Source: Melampsora larici-populina 98AG31 (Eukaryota > Basidiomycota > Pucciniomycetes > Pucciniales > Melampsoraceae). From it: DNA of 64,000 bases. The DNA is taken from positions 917,676-981,675 of the forward strand of contig NW_006768792.1 of the NCBI RefSeq assembly GCF_000204055.1. Direction: 5' to 3'. The notes under the pieces are model-generated. The model saw only the letters and a list, made by a program, of their open reading frames with translations, was not told the origin of the DNA and searched no databases. The position numbers and the translations under genes are program-made. How positions within the stretch are numbered: position 1 is the first letter of the stretch; each line of letters begins with the position of its first letter. Shown piece after piece: positions 9,251-20,397 of this stretch.

Positions 9251-11170
9251 GTGGTAGATGCAGCTTTGACTCCAGTCTTGGCAGTTTCTCAGGAACCAGG
9301 CGAGAGTCGGTTGAGCAACGGAAAAAGAACTACCGACACAGATTCAGAGTCAGATTCTCAGTCAGAGGAAGAAGAACCCGATGAGAGAAAATCAAAGATC
9401 TTGCCTTTGAACCAGCGAAAGATATACACGGTGCCAGTCACTAACATGTGGCCTGCAAGAGTCCGCTGTGACATGGTCATCCCGATGTGGTCCGCCTTGA
9501 TGAAGGAAGTTGTCCTGGATGAAGACATCCCCTACATAATCAACGGGTTCAGGGAGGGCTTCTGTTTAGGGATCCCTCAACACGAGATAGAAGGTTTGGA
9601 ATGGTACACACCTCCGAACCACGAGTCAGCCAGGGAAGCAAGAAGCGAGATAGAAGCTACAATCTGGAAAGAAGCTCAAGCTAAGAGATTGATCGGACCC
9701 TTCTCGAGAGAGCAAATCCGAGAGAAATTTGGGTTCTTTCGAACAAACCCGATGGGAGCCGCGATCAATGGGGATGGATCCGTCAGGTTAATAAACGACC
9801 TGTTGTTTCCTAAGAACAATCCATCGATTCCGTCAGTGAATTCTTTCGTGGACAAGCGGAACTATGAAACCCAGTGGGACGACTTCAATTGGGTAGCACT
9901 GTTCTTACAAGAAAACCCGGGACACTGGATGGTGGCGATTTTCGATTGGGCAAAAGCGTACCGGCAGCTGCCGTTACACCCTTCCCAAAGACGATTTCTA
10001 TGCCTGTTAGACTTCTATGACAGGGTGTGGATCGATCTAGCCGTGGGCTTTGGCGGAGTAGCCAGCTGCGGGGTATTCGGCGCCCCGGCAGATGTCTGGA
10101 AAGTCGTCATCTCGGTCTTGTTGAAGCTCATCGTATTCCGGTGGGTGGACAACAACCTCATTTTCAAGAGGCCCAGTGATGAGGTATCGCTGGAGGACGT
10201 CTAGAGATTGAGCGCCGAAATGGGGGTGAAGTCTAACCCTAAGAAGAACCAGGAGTTCGCGGATGAACAGCGTTATCTCGGGTTCATCTGGAATGGAAAG
10301 GACCATTCCGTCAGATTACCGGAGGAAAAGTTGGAGGAAAGACTTGCCTTGATAAGAGAGTTGTTGGTCGAAGGCGCGACGTGGAAATACGCCCAGATAG
10401 ACAGCATCTTAGGGAAGCTGGGTCATACAGTGAATATAGTCCCCCACATGGCAGCCTACCTCCGGTCCTTCTACCAATGGTTGGAGAGTTGGGTCAATCC
10501 TCAAGCAGAGAGGAAGGTGCCTTCAGACGTAAAGGACGACCTGGAAGAGTGGCTCACCTGCTTGACAACTTTTGACTCACGTCCACTAGTGACGTGCTCG
10601 AAGCCCTTGGAAATCGGTTGGGTAAATGACGCGTCGTCGTCTTTTGGGTGAGTGTCACGTACCGTATTGTTTCGTTACGTTGTAGGCCGTGACTAACCGG
10701 ACATGCTTGTTAGGATCGGAGTACTGGTGGATGCTAACTGGGCGAGTTTTAAATTTATTGAAGGCTGGCAAACTTTTCGGCTACAAAATGGGAAACGCTC
10801 GATAGCTTGGGCTGAGACCGTAGCCGTGAGGCTGGGTCTCCTGGTCCTGGACAAGATCTCGTCAGTGAGAGGAAAAACATTTTGGGTAGACACCGATAAC
10901 ACGACGACAGAAGCCGGCCTTCGGAAGAGGAAGTCTAAGGATGCCCTCGTAAATGAGGAGCTGAAACAAATCCAGCATCTACTCACTAATTTAGGTTGCA
11001 ACGTGAAACAGAGGAGAGTGGTTTCCGGGGATAACAAAGCAGATGGACTATCCCGAGGCATCCTCGGAGATCTCGCTTGGTACAACGAAGTTCTGATTCA
11101 GGTGCCAGAAGATCTTCGCGTCATTTTGCATCAAATTACCCTGAAGAACGATGAGGAAATCCCCTTCTAG
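9251..11170 (+). pseudogene. Y1 reverse transcriptase-RNase H, one stop and one catalytic change
   Basis: The frame opens without an ATG at 9251 and is likely reached by splicing or frameshift. RT landmarks are INGDGSVRLINDL, IFDWAKAYRQLPLHPSQRRFL, and AVGFGGVASCGVFGAPADVWK. The catalytic loop reads RWVDNNLIF, where an xxDD pair is expected; Y2 reads RWVNDNLIL at the same place, so each has lost a different aspartate. An in-frame TAG lies at 10202-10204 and the frame resumes at once (KNQEFADEQRYLGFIW). RNase H follows: NDASSSFGIGV (D), AWAETVAVRLG (E), VDTDNTTTE (D), DNKADGLSRG (D), all intact. A 66-base intron (10648-10713, GTGAGT...TTAG) splits the first RNase H strand and is conserved in Y2. 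The end overlaps the recombinase ORF by 20 bases. Confidence 0.82.
10648..10713 (+). other. Intron inside Y1 RNase H domain
   Basis: The donor is GTGAGT and the acceptor TTGTTAG. Removing it joins SSSFG to IGVLVDANW in frame (phase 2). The homologous place in Y2 (57728-57792) also has GTGAGT...GGGTAG with the same phase and similar length, which argues strongly that it is a real, retained intron. Confidence 0.8.
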
Positions 11171-12287
11171 AAAGTCAGAGACAGTCACCTCGAACGAGCC
11201 GACGGAAGGTGATCTGCGGAAACTTACAAAGGCGTACGGAACATTCAAGAAGAACGCTCATGGAGTAGACGTCTCAAGAGATGACGAGGTCCAAACCCAT
11301 TTCTTGAGAGGCACCTGGGCAGACGGAACATTAAAACACTACAATTCAGCTATCGTGAAGTTACACAGATTCGCATCAGTGAAAAGGTTGAATGCAAATG
11401 AACTCTTACCAATATCGGGAGACAGGATGAAGGAGTTTGTTGTATGGGGTTCTAAGAAGGTAGAGGAGAGGGCGAAAGACGATGAATCGGTCAGCTCGAG
11501 AACTCTAAAAGCCTACGTAGCCGGGATCAAGGCATGGCACCTCTTCCACAACGCTGTTTACCCGTCACACATCGACGGCGCGGTCGCAGGGCTCTTGAAA
11601 GCCTCGCGTGCTATTGAGGCAGAATTCAAGAACAAGGAAAAGAAACGCCCACCGGTGATGGTGTCCGATCTCGTCGTCCTGTGCGAACACCTTCCGAACA
11701 AGGGGGAGAAAGGCCTGGCAATCCTAGCTTTGGCACTCGTCGCATTCTGGGGGACAGCGAGGTTAGGCGAGTTGGTTACCAACAAGGACTCGGACAAGGT
11801 ACCTAGATGGGAAGACGTAGCTTGGGGAAAAGGAGACGTCAACGTCAGAATCACCTTGAGGAACGCAAAAACCGCGGGTCCGGGAGAAGTTCAATTCATA
11901 CACCTCCAAGAACAAAAGTCGACCCTGAATCCGGTGAAGGCCCTACGGAAGCTGTTCGATTATCGACCCAGGAACCCGTCAGATAGGATCTTCTCAATAG
12001 GGTCCGGTAAAAGTCGCAAAATCCTCAAGAAAAATGAAACAGTGACATACCTGAGAGAGATTTGGAACGAGAATAGATCAAAGAAAAATCAACTTCTGTA
12101 TGGTCATTTGTTCAGAATCGGGGGGGCCTCGTTAAGATGGAACCTCGGAGCTTCAAGAGAAAACCTCAAATCCTGTGGAAGGTGGTCTTCAGACGCGTAC
12201 AAGATATACCTTCGAAAGTATTCAGATAGGGAGCTAAGTTCGACGAAGAAGCTACTGAATGATTTGAAGATTTCATACGGAAAATGA
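11151..12287 (+). CDS. Y1 tyrosine recombinase
   Basis: It is a 378-residue protein with a clean ATG that overlaps the RT-RNase H frame by 20 bases. The N-terminal half has the core-binding fold features (LKHYNSAIVKLHRFA, RTLKAYVAGIKAWHLFHN). The catalytic half keeps the tyrosine-recombinase set: Arg in GTARLGELV, HxxR in YGHLFRIGGASLRW, Trp in CGRWSSDAY, and the nucleophile candidate in YKIYLRKYS. The enzyme would integrate the circular cDNA of the element without an integrase. It is uninterrupted, in contrast to its RT. Y2 has the same protein with the first Arg replaced by Cys. Confidence 0.88.
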   Translation: MRKSPSRKSETVTSNEPTEGDLRKLTKAYGTFKKNAHGVDVSRDDEVQTHFLRGTWADGTLKHYNSAIVKLHRFASVKRLNANELLPISGDRMKEFVVWGSKKVEERAKDDESVSSRTLKAYVAGIKAWHLFHNAVYPSHIDGAVAGLLKASRAIEAEFKNKEKKRPPVMVSDLVVLCEHLPNKGEKGLAILALALVAFWGTARLGELVTNKDSDKVPRWEDVAWGKGDVNVRITLRNAKTAGPGEVQFIHLQEQKSTLNPVKALRKLFDYRPRNPSDRIFSIGSGKSRKILKKNETVTYLREIWNENRSKKNQLLYGHLFRIGGASLRWNLGASRENLKSCGRWSSDAYKIYLRKYSDRELSSTKKLLNDLKISYGK

Positions 12288-12540
12288 CAAGCGGTTTGAG
12301 AAGACCTCGGGCGGGGGAAAAATTTTAAAAAGCCTCACTCTGATGTGTATATGATTTAGTTGGAAGGTAGCTTCAGCGTCCTTCGAGTTTGTTCAGAAAA
12401 TAAAGTTCTCCTTTTGTAAGGATCAGCGCGCAGATCATCTGAATTGGCCGCGGATTTGTGGTGACAATATAAAGTTTAATTTCCCATACAGAAAGGATGC
12501 GTTTAGGGGAAAGATGAACGGGAGTGTTGAGAGTTGTTGA

Positions 12541-12620
12541 GACTCACGCAGACGAGAGATTTGGGGGCTTCTCATGGCTCACGGCTCTTCGTTTACGTGA
12601 GTCTAGGGGCTGAGAAGCCC
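12541..12620. repeat. Conserved 3' hairpin of Y1
   Basis: Two inverted pairs are nested: gactcacg with cgtgagtc, and gggcttctca with tgagaagccc. The core GGCTCACGGCTCT, then CGTGAGT, then GGG-TGAGAAG is found again downstream of the Y2 recombinase (55771-55825, reverse strand). Its place 250 bases after the recombinase stop suggests a terminal or cDNA-circularisation element (inference). Confidence 0.7.
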
Positions 12621-12720
12621 ACATCTCCGAGAGCTCTGTTCTCGCCTCAGAGAGGTTCGAGGTATGATCTGAGGATCTTATAATACCTCTGCTCCTGTCT
12701 GGGGCCCACCCCACACCACT

Positions 12721-13586
12721 TTACACACAAACAAACAAACATGTAAGTCTGTGTCTAAGGTGGAAGAACTTTCGCTCCTGGTATTGTAGGTTCCTTAAGC
12801 ACGGGCTCAGTCACCAGTCATAGTCATATTCAACATAGACTTACCACCTAACAACTGTCTATCACACACACGTGAGAAATAGACTTGGTAATGGCGTCAA
12901 AAAACAGAAATGACGACTAACAAATTTTAAAAAAAAGAAAGTTGATTTTTAGTTGAAGCTATGCCATAGTATTATGACACCGGTTTGATTTTTCATTTAT
13001 CTTGAAAAATGAAAAACTTTTATTTGACGCCCGTGTCTCAGAGAAACTTGAGATTTGTGGATAAAGTATCAATGAACCTGAAGTGAGCTTATGGAGCATA
13101 TATAAAAACTCGCATACCCATAGATCTATGATGTAAGATAAGGGTTCATTTTCAACTTTTCTAGTAACTTGAAAATTGTGAAAGTTTTATTGGACAACTT
13201 TGTTTGAAGACGGGACCTGTACACGTAGGATTGGCTACTGTTATCACAAATGAAATTGTGATGGCCTTCTCTTTGATATAAAGTAATTCAAGATTGGATA
13301 GACCAATGCTTCACCATCATTTAATGGGTTCAGATTTTGTTGTAACTCAAGTAATGACAAACTTTTCTTTGAGAATTGTGTCTCAACAAGTGACCTCAGG
13401 TGATTGCTACTCGTCGATTCACCATTTACACCACTTTGATACTCAAGTTTTGTGACTCATGATTGATAGTTGTGATGGGCATTTCAAGAAGTTACAACTA
13501 TCCTTAAACCACTATTTCGCTATGTACATTCATTTGTTGATGAATGTGATCTATGTGAGATCCACCAACAAATTCTCCAACTACAA
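12721..13586. other. Non-coding DNA between Y1 and the KDZ transposase
   Basis: No gene is seen. It holds a short (aaac)n run near 12727-12740 and AT-rich DNA. The promoter of the transposase should lie near the right end. Confidence 0.4.
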
Positions 13587-16500
13587 ATGTCCTCGCTTAG
13601 CTTAACTAGGTCGAGTTCATTTAGTCTCAAGGCAGGAGTTGCATATGCCAATTGTTTGTCATATCAGAATCAGGTTCGGATATACGCGCATAAGAGGGGG
13701 GATGATCTTTGGATCACTGGTTCTCCCTGTGACCAATCAATTTGCTTCCTAAAACTTGGTTTTGCTCGAATCCTATACGCAATCATCATGGTTCTGCCTG
13801 GTGAAGAGATTCGGCCAAACGTCAAGCGTCAGAAGAAGTCGAAAGATGGCCCATCGGGTTCTGCTAGACAGCGATTGGCTGCTTTGAACGCTCGTGAGGG
13901 ACAAGCATCAATAGAAGCTCTTGAAGACAATCCTGCACCCAACAACAACACCGCCGGCCCAATCAATCAACCTCCAGCCAATGAAGTTGACGAAGATGAA
14001 GAGAATGAGCATTATGAACAGCTTGTGTATACTCACATAGAAAATCCTGATAACGATCCGCATAACCCTATCACAACCAATCCATCCGATTACTTTCGAA
14101 GCGTGACCTATCAGGAGCGCACCCTTCGCAAAGAAGTCAACTGGCGAGCGGTGATTCACTCCTTATTCGGTGAATTTCTTCCATGTAGCCGGATGACATT
14201 CCAATGGGGCCATCCACAACTGTGGAATCACGACTGGAATTCGGAATGTAAATGCCGCGAATGGCAGAGGCATGAAGTCATAGTCGATACTATTGATATC
14301 ATTGGTGAGATTTGTGGTGCTTGTGTAGTCAATTGTACATACAACTGAGTCTTTTTTCCTTGACATCAAAGGTAGATCGAGGCTATTGATCAAGTCTTGT
14401 AAATGTACCTCTGATTTGATTCGTCTGGTAAACATGGGGTATATTGGAAGTGCACCTATTCGACCCAGAACAGCATTTTCAATACGCTTGTTACGTTTTT
14501 TCCATATCCTTTGGAAATTCTCAAGTATCCGGATTGCACCTTTTGTTGAAGGCCTAGATGAGTACTTAGACGCACAAAATGCGATTTTCTTTGTTTGCGG
14601 TAAGCATCAGGTGAGTTCTATTACTATATTGCACTAATACATACACAATAATCACCACCTCAAATAGCGTCGTGATTTAAGGAAGTGTTTTTCCGAAGCG
14701 GTTGATGTCTACCGAGAGATGATCAGATTAGAGGAAGAAATGACCATACGCAGTCTGAAGTTAACTGCTCTTGATGAGCTTGCCGATAACTGTCCATCAT
14801 GCTTTGGACCTCAGACTCCGGGCATCAGGGACAGTGAGCCCAATCTTATCATATGTATGGATGCTAACTTTCAGCAACGACGTCACCTCGCCGCAAGTGC
14901 AGCGTGGCGAGGTGACACAGGAATATTGCCTTCTCTTTTCATTCCACCAGGGGAAGTGAAGATGTGGAAGGATCGAATGGACGCAACACAGAATCGTAGA
15001 CGTGTTGGTGTGGAGGTTATTGTGAGTCTCAATACAGTATCTGTTGAACTCGATTGAGAACTCACAGCTGATTATGCTTTGTCAATAGGATCCATGCAGT
15101 GCTCAGCACACCGCTGCCAATGATACACGAGGACGCCAAACCTGGCGTGGATGCGATGAAACTGGTCTAATGGGCATGGCTTGTCGCCACGATCATTTGC
15201 TCAAGTTCATAAATTTGGTTCAAACCGGTGAAAAGTGAGTTTCTTTTCCCTTTGGTTTCCACATAATCTGACTAGTTTGGATATCCTATACGTAGAGGGT
15301 ATTTTCCGCTGGCCATGATGGATTGGATCCTGCGGAAGACTGTCAAAGGTGATCATGAAGCTCCTCGATTTGGAATACTGTACGACATTGGTTGTAATAT
15401 GGAAAAAAGTATCCTAAAGATATGTACTATTTAAACATTCTCCAAGGAGACCTGTATTCATTTCTTTTTCCGACAAAACCAAACAGAGAGATTTTTTCAA
15501 GGATGAAAGAGCAGCCAAGCGGCTTAAGTTTGGAACAAGTGTCTTTCACTCTCATGTTCACCAGTGGGCTTGTCAGCTAATGTACAACCCACGACTTAAT
15601 GAAGATTGGGGGATGTCTGATGGGGAAGGGCTGGAGAGAATCTGGTCCAGCCTAGCCGCTTTAGTTGGTGCATTGAGGTACTCAACTAAAGCCCACAGAC
15701 TCTGTGCTCTCAACTTACGAGCACAGCATACTAATAGAGTCAAAAGGATGCAATCAAGTATGTCAAATTCCTATATATAATTGATAGTTTGATTATATAG
15801 AAAAATTATTAATGAATCAATGTGACTTAGTACAATGGTTGAAAACCCGCTTGGCATCAAGTGGGAAACTCTTCCATACAAGCGCGGGACAGCTTCGAGA
15901 TTTGAGACGACGTAAACCAACGTACACAGAGGCTTATCTGAAAGCACAATGGACTCATCAGAGGGAAAGCCAACTGAACGCTATGGTGAACGAAAATTCA
16001 CAGGCTTTGACCGTGAAATTGAATAAACTCGTTGCCTTGGAAGAACGTCATCAGGAGGCCAAGTTGAGTACATATGAGTCGAATGTTTTGTTTTGTTGCT
16101 TCAGTCTCATGTGGTTTATTTCTCAGAAACGAACTTCGAGCACTGCAGGCTAAGCACAGGCGGAATCAAACAGCCGCCGAGCGTCGAAAATTAGCAATTT
16201 TACCAGAGACTATACAGCTCCTCGAAGAAGAGATTGATGATCTGGCGGAGCAGCTAGGAGGTCCACACTATCGTGACATGCCTGGACGTTTGAGTGAGTG
16301 CTTCATGTCATAAGGTACACTGAACATGAAAATATCAATAACAAAAAGCTGCCTGTAGCACCAAAGGGTAAACTTCTTATTAGGATCCGGGTTTCAAAAT
16401 CAAAACTCTATGGGGCTCGGGTTGATGTCTTTGAGATGCAACGGAGGAACGATGAGAGGGAAGGTTGGAGCCGATCAAGTCCTTCCATGGCAGTGTATGA

Positions 16501-17501
16501 TAGGTCACTAAATTGATCATTTATTCCTTCTGACTAAAACTAAAGGCACTCGAAGCCAACAGCATACAAAGAAAACTCTGTGAGAAAAACAAGCCCTCTT
16601 GAAAGTTAAATACAACACCTTTGAGGGAAATGTCAAGAAATTCAACACCAATTTTCCCACCGATGAATCCATCGTATGCCCATCCTTTGACGAGATGAAA
16701 AGCCTATCCCTAGCAGATTGGTTTTGGGACATCGGTCAACTTACTCATCCTGACCAGCCATGGGCAATGGATCAAGATACACAGGATGGAATTCGCGCTT
16801 ACCTGTATATGACCCACGCTAGTGATGAACTACGCCGGATTGGGAGAGAATGTTGACAATCTATCAGTTGGGCATTGGAGATGGAAGGGAAGGTTTCAGC
16901 TCTCAAGACAGCTGTCGAAATCATAGGTCGATTCAATACATTGTTTCAAATAATGAACTAAGACTTACCCTTTGCCAAGGCCTGTTCTACAGATGATGAT
17001 CCAGACAACGAGACGAATAAGTGGATCATTGGTGTTGTGCGCTCAAAGGTAACACTGCCAGCTGATCGATTGAAAAAAAGTAGACAAGTGCTGCGCAGTC
17101 TCCATTTGCGTATTGAACAAGAACTGGCTCGTTTGATGATTTTCTGGAACTGTGGAATGTCGGAGTTGTTGTCAAAGACAAAAACATACTGTCAGCTTAC
17201 AGACGAAGAAGAGGAAGGGTTGAGGGTGCGGTGGTCAGATTTGGTAGCCAGAAGCAGACAAGCCTGGTCAGCGAATGCACATGCAGAGATCCTTGATGCT
17301 GTTCCACTCGACGAGGACGAAGAGGCAGAGTTGTTTCTGAATCTTTGGGACGGTGATGATATTAGGGTTGATCCCGATGAAGAAGACGAGGAGATTGAAA
17401 TTGATGGTGGGGACAAGTTTGATGAGGCGATTGACTTGGAAGGTGGCGAGCTTAGAGGTGTGGAGGTTCAACCAGAAGGAGTTGGGGTCGACGCTCAATA
17501 A
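13587..17501 (+). CDS. KDZ transposase with cysteine cluster, multi-exon
   Basis: It is the transposase of the surrounding element. Exons can be followed through GT-AG introns (for example about 14310-14371, 14611-14667, 15021-15089, 15236-15297, 15409-15486). N-terminal part: basic, then CKCREW and, across the first intron, KSCKCTSDL, a Cys cluster of the CxC type linked to KDZ enzymes. Core: CMDANF (Asp codon 14860-14862), CSAQHTAANDTRG, CDETGLMGMACRHDHLL, YDIGCN (Asp 15384-15386), GMSDGEGLERIWS (Glu 15625-15627), which I read as the catalytic D-D-E set. C-terminal part: coiled-coil-like (KLNKLVALEERHQEAK, LEEEIDDLAEQLGG) and an acidic tail ending at 17501. An in-frame TGA at 16854-16856 interrupts this C-terminal part. 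Start at 13587 is the longest; a later ATG (about 13789, MVLPGEEIRP) is equally likely. Confidence 0.85.
16854..16856 (+). other. In-frame stop in KDZ transposase
   Basis: The codons before (RRIGREC) and after (QSISWALEMEGK) are in the same frame and coding-like. A CGA-to-TGA change in a TCG context would explain it. It lies after the catalytic core, so a shortened enzyme is possible. Confidence 0.6.
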
Positions 17502-17754
17502 ATGTATTGTATTTGAGTCAAAAGCTGTTGTATGACGAGTTGAAAGCTGTTGGTTGATGAAAATAGATGGAAGATGTTCGTTAATTTGGCTGAGTTGATC
17601 ACCTGTTGTATTTTGGATTCCGGTGTGATTGTGTTCTGGTCTGGTTATGGAGGTTTGGTCTGGTCGAAGCTCGACAATCTATGTATGACTCCGATATTCG
17701 GTGAAGATGTCGGTGGATGTCCCTATGTAGCAGACAGCCACCAGACAGTCACTC

Positions 17755-18148
17755 TCAGTGTGATCTGAGATAGAGTCAGAACAGTCTGACTGTCCACCAG
17801 AGCACTAAAAGTGTTCTGACCTTATCTACCAGAGCACTGAGGGTGCTCTGACAGGCGTCCAGAGCGCTCTGAGCACGTATCAGAACACTCTCAGTGCTCT
17901 GGTGACTTTACTGAAATTTATCAATTTTTTCAGATACTTTCTTGTGCTCTAAAGTGACGGAAATGCATGAATTGAGGGTACAAAACATGTAAAAAGTGAA
18001 AAAAAATCTTGGAAAGGGACTTGTAGTGTGAAATGATAGTGCTCCAGAGCATCTGGATTGCTCTGCTGCGAAGCTCCGGCTTGTCAGCCGACGAAGAAGT
18101 ACATTTCTTCTCTGGCTGTACAGTCGATTTGTACAGGTGCCACAGGTG
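17755..18148 (-). repeat. KDZ transposon right terminal inverted repeat
   Basis: It is the reverse complement of 1202-1595 with two mismatches. It ends ...GTACAGGTGCCACAGGTG at the junction with the Gypsy RT gene. The same cluster of AGAGCACT/AGTGCTCT palindromes occupies its inner part. Confidence 0.95.
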
Positions 18149-18156
18149 CTTTCAAA
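18149..18156. repeat. Target-site duplication, right copy
   Basis: The bases ctttcaaa directly follow the right terminal repeat and match gtttcaaa at 1194-1201 at seven of eight positions. Confidence 0.85.
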
Positions 18157-19050
18157 AGTTGTTAAAGGAAGTGAAAATGCTGCTAATTCCCTTTCATCAT
18201 AACCTCCCATAATATCACCAAGTCCATAACAAGCTCTTCCAGAAAAGGATTCCACGAAATCTTCAGGAGCAGGTGGTACCCCAGAGTCCTTAATTGTTAC
18301 TCTATTTAATACTTGTAAATCATGTACTACCCTTAATTTTCCATCACCTTTAAGTACACAAAATACAGGACTAGTATAACTTGACGTGGATTGTTCATAA
18401 AGACCTGTTCTTATTCTTTGTCTAACTAATTCAATGAAATCATTCCTTATTGCTACAGGTATAGGAATAGGTCTAATTTGCCAAGGCTCATGTTCCACCA
18501 CGGGTATTGCATAAGGTTGTCCATATGAATGCTTCAATAATCCTCTTTCTTCTTCACAATAAGCTATTGCTGCCTCCCTTAATACCAATATCAATAAGAA
18601 TAACTTCCATTCCTCCTCACTGAACCGTTCTGCAGGTCCAAAGTTGCATTGCTTGAGTCTTTCCACCGTGGTTTTCTCAGTTTCTTTGAAGACTGGAGGA
18701 TTTTTAATTAAAGGAGTAATATGAGGATCCCTTGATAAAGGTGGTCTTTGTAAAGGAAGATTTAAATACTGTGGCATTGGCGCATTAACAGGTTTAACCT
18801 TCTTGTCTACAGTCTTATATTTAGTACTATAACTCCTTAAATCCTTGAGTTCACGCCCTCTTCCAAATATTTCTTGATCCTCCAAACACATGATTAAGCT
18901 TAATTCATTTATTAAATCATAATCCACACTTTCTTTCTCAAATTGCAATCCAAATACTTCTTCTTCATCATCTTCATCTTCAACTATATCATAATCAACA
19001 CCCAAGCATAAATCAGGTGCTGCATAACCTTGCCTTTCTTCAATTTCCAC
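18157..19050 (-). pseudogene. Gypsy pol fragment: RT first half
   Basis: The frame has an acidic linker and then the fingers/palm start of RT: YTSPVFCVLKGDGKLRVVHDLQ, RVTIKDSGVPPAPEDF, and CYGLGDIMGGYDERELA, where the Asp in GDIMGGYDE is the first catalytic acid. The open frame runs on to 17908 only because the inverted repeat of the KDZ element happens to be open; residues after PLTTFE are transposon. The second half with FIDD is at 44-1201. There is no ATG: the frame is preceded by an in-frame TAA directly after the protease block. Confidence 0.88.
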
Positions 19051-19056
19051 ATTTAA

Positions 19057-20367
19057 TTATCTTTCCCAATTTCCCTTATCAGGTTCACATAACCTTACCT
19101 TCATCCATACTCCTCTATTATCTTTTAATGTCATCATCTCTCCTAAGTCTTTCTTGAAATCCAATTGAACAGCATAATCAAATAAGAAAGATCTTCCCAA
19201 TATTATTGGAGTTTGACTCTCCTCAGTTACGTAGAATTGAACCAAGCCTTCAATATTCCTTCCCATCTTAACCTTAACTTTCTCAGCAATCCCACATAAA
19301 ACAGTCTTCTGTCCACCAATTCCTCTTACTGCTCCTTTAATATTAACCACAGTTTGAACAGGTAATAATTGCATAAACTTCTGAGGAATTATACTAATTT
19401 GAGAACCTGAATCAACCAATGCTTTCAATTTAATTTTACCAATTGTAATAGTAACATATCCCAAAGGCGTGGAATATAAAGGTGATTGAGGTAAATTAAC
19501 TTCCATAGATGAATTACTTTCAGAATCAAATTCAAAGTCAGATAAAGCTGTACTGTTAACTGCTGAAGCCATTGTTTCTTGATTCATATTTAATCTTCTC
19601 TTTGAAACCCACTTCTTAACTTTTTCAGATACCACAGGAGAAATGGCGCATAATTCTTTAACTTGAATGTCAATAACACTCTTCATTAACTTTTGAACCA
19701 CGTCTGTTACAACCCTTGGATTGTCTGCAAAGACTGGTCTTTCTAATTTATTCTTCTGTTCCCCGTGTCCTGGCATTATATAAGAAGGTCTGATTGTTTT
19801 ATTTGAGCCTTCCTTAATATTTCTATTATCATCATCAGCGTGAATTCTTCTTAAACTCTCCTCCATTTCATTTATTCCAGCTTCTTCAATATTATTTTCT
19901 ATATCTAAATCCATACCATCATCAATATCCTCAGCTTCTTCATTAATAGTAACCTTCTTCTTCTTCTTAGGTTCAGCTTGAGTTACAGTCTTTCCACTAC
20001 GTGTATTTGCTGTAATATCATAAATTTTAGTTCCTCCTCCTCCCAATAATTCATTCCCATGACTTCTTAATATTTCAGGCATCCTCCAATCCCCTTCAAG
20101 AATACCACAACTTGTTTTAAGCTCTTGAATTTTATCTTTCCCGTCATTTTTAGTAATAATAGCTGTAGGAGTTACAGTTGGTACTACAGGTGTATTAACA
20201 TGTACAGCTGGAGTTGTTACACGTTGTTGTTGTATATTTTGACGTGTAGCATCATTGGCTTGCTGTTCAGAATATCTAATAACTTGCTGCCTAATTCCAT
20301 CTTCCCCTTGCTTAAACATTCTTACATTTCCTGAAGGTAAAAAGAAACCATCCATCCTATCTTGCAA
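19057..20367 (-). pseudogene. Gypsy aspartic protease region
   Basis: This 436-residue frame is in the same register as gag and lies 30 bases after the TGA that ends gag, so it is the N-terminal part of pol. The retroviral-type protease is at the C-terminal third: KALVDSGSQISIIP is the DSG active site, followed by the flap region (AVRGIGGQKT) and TPIILGRSFLFDYAV, the ILG motif. The N-terminal two thirds are charged and low-complexity (EEAEDIDDGMDLDIENN) with no recognised domain. It ends at an in-frame TAA and coding continues at once in the RT block. Confidence 0.82.
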
Positions 20368-20397
20368 TAATCCAGCTTGCTTATCTTGAATTACCCA

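Larger units (their letters stand above)
6339..12720 (+). mobile_element. Tyrosine-recombinase retrotransposon Y1 (DIRS/Ngaro-like)
   Basis: Gene order is acidic ORF (6764), gag-like ORF (7350), RT-RNase H (9251-11170), tyrosine recombinase (11151-12287), all on the + strand. It has no integrase or protease, which is the layout of DIRS/Ngaro-class elements. Ends are approximate. The 5' side has a GC-rich segment with inverted repeats (about 6380-6560) followed by a 22-A tract (6644-6665); the 3' side has a hairpin (12541-12620) conserved in Y2. The gap 8715-9250 between gag and RT has no open frame of note. It sits inside the KDZ transposon and has higher GC than its surroundings, which fits later arrival. 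Confidence 0.8.
1202..18148 (+). mobile_element. KDZ-type DNA transposon, 16.9 kb, with cargo
   Basis: The element is bounded by 394-bp terminal inverted repeats (1202-1595 and 17755-18148) that differ at only two positions by direct comparison. It is flanked by gtttcaaa (1194-1201) and ctttcaaa (18149-18156), a 7-bp perfect or 8-bp duplication with one mismatch. It interrupts a Gypsy RT gene. It carries a KDZ transposase (13587-17501, +), an accessory gene (2856-5102, -) and a nested tyrosine-recombinase retrotransposon (about 6.3-12.7 kb). Zisupton-class elements are known to make 8-bp duplications, which agrees. Without the nested retroelement it would be about 10.5 kb. The near-identity of the repeats suggests recent insertion, but the transposase carries one in-frame stop (16854-16856). 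Confidence 0.9.

Noticed and set aside
1202..18148. TET/JBP dioxygenase as cargo of the KDZ element
   Set aside because: I looked for the HxD...H iron motif in the accessory gene and elsewhere in the element and did not find it.
17908..18156. C-terminal 80 residues of the RT open frame
   Set aside because: These bases are the KDZ right terminal repeat, not Gypsy pol.
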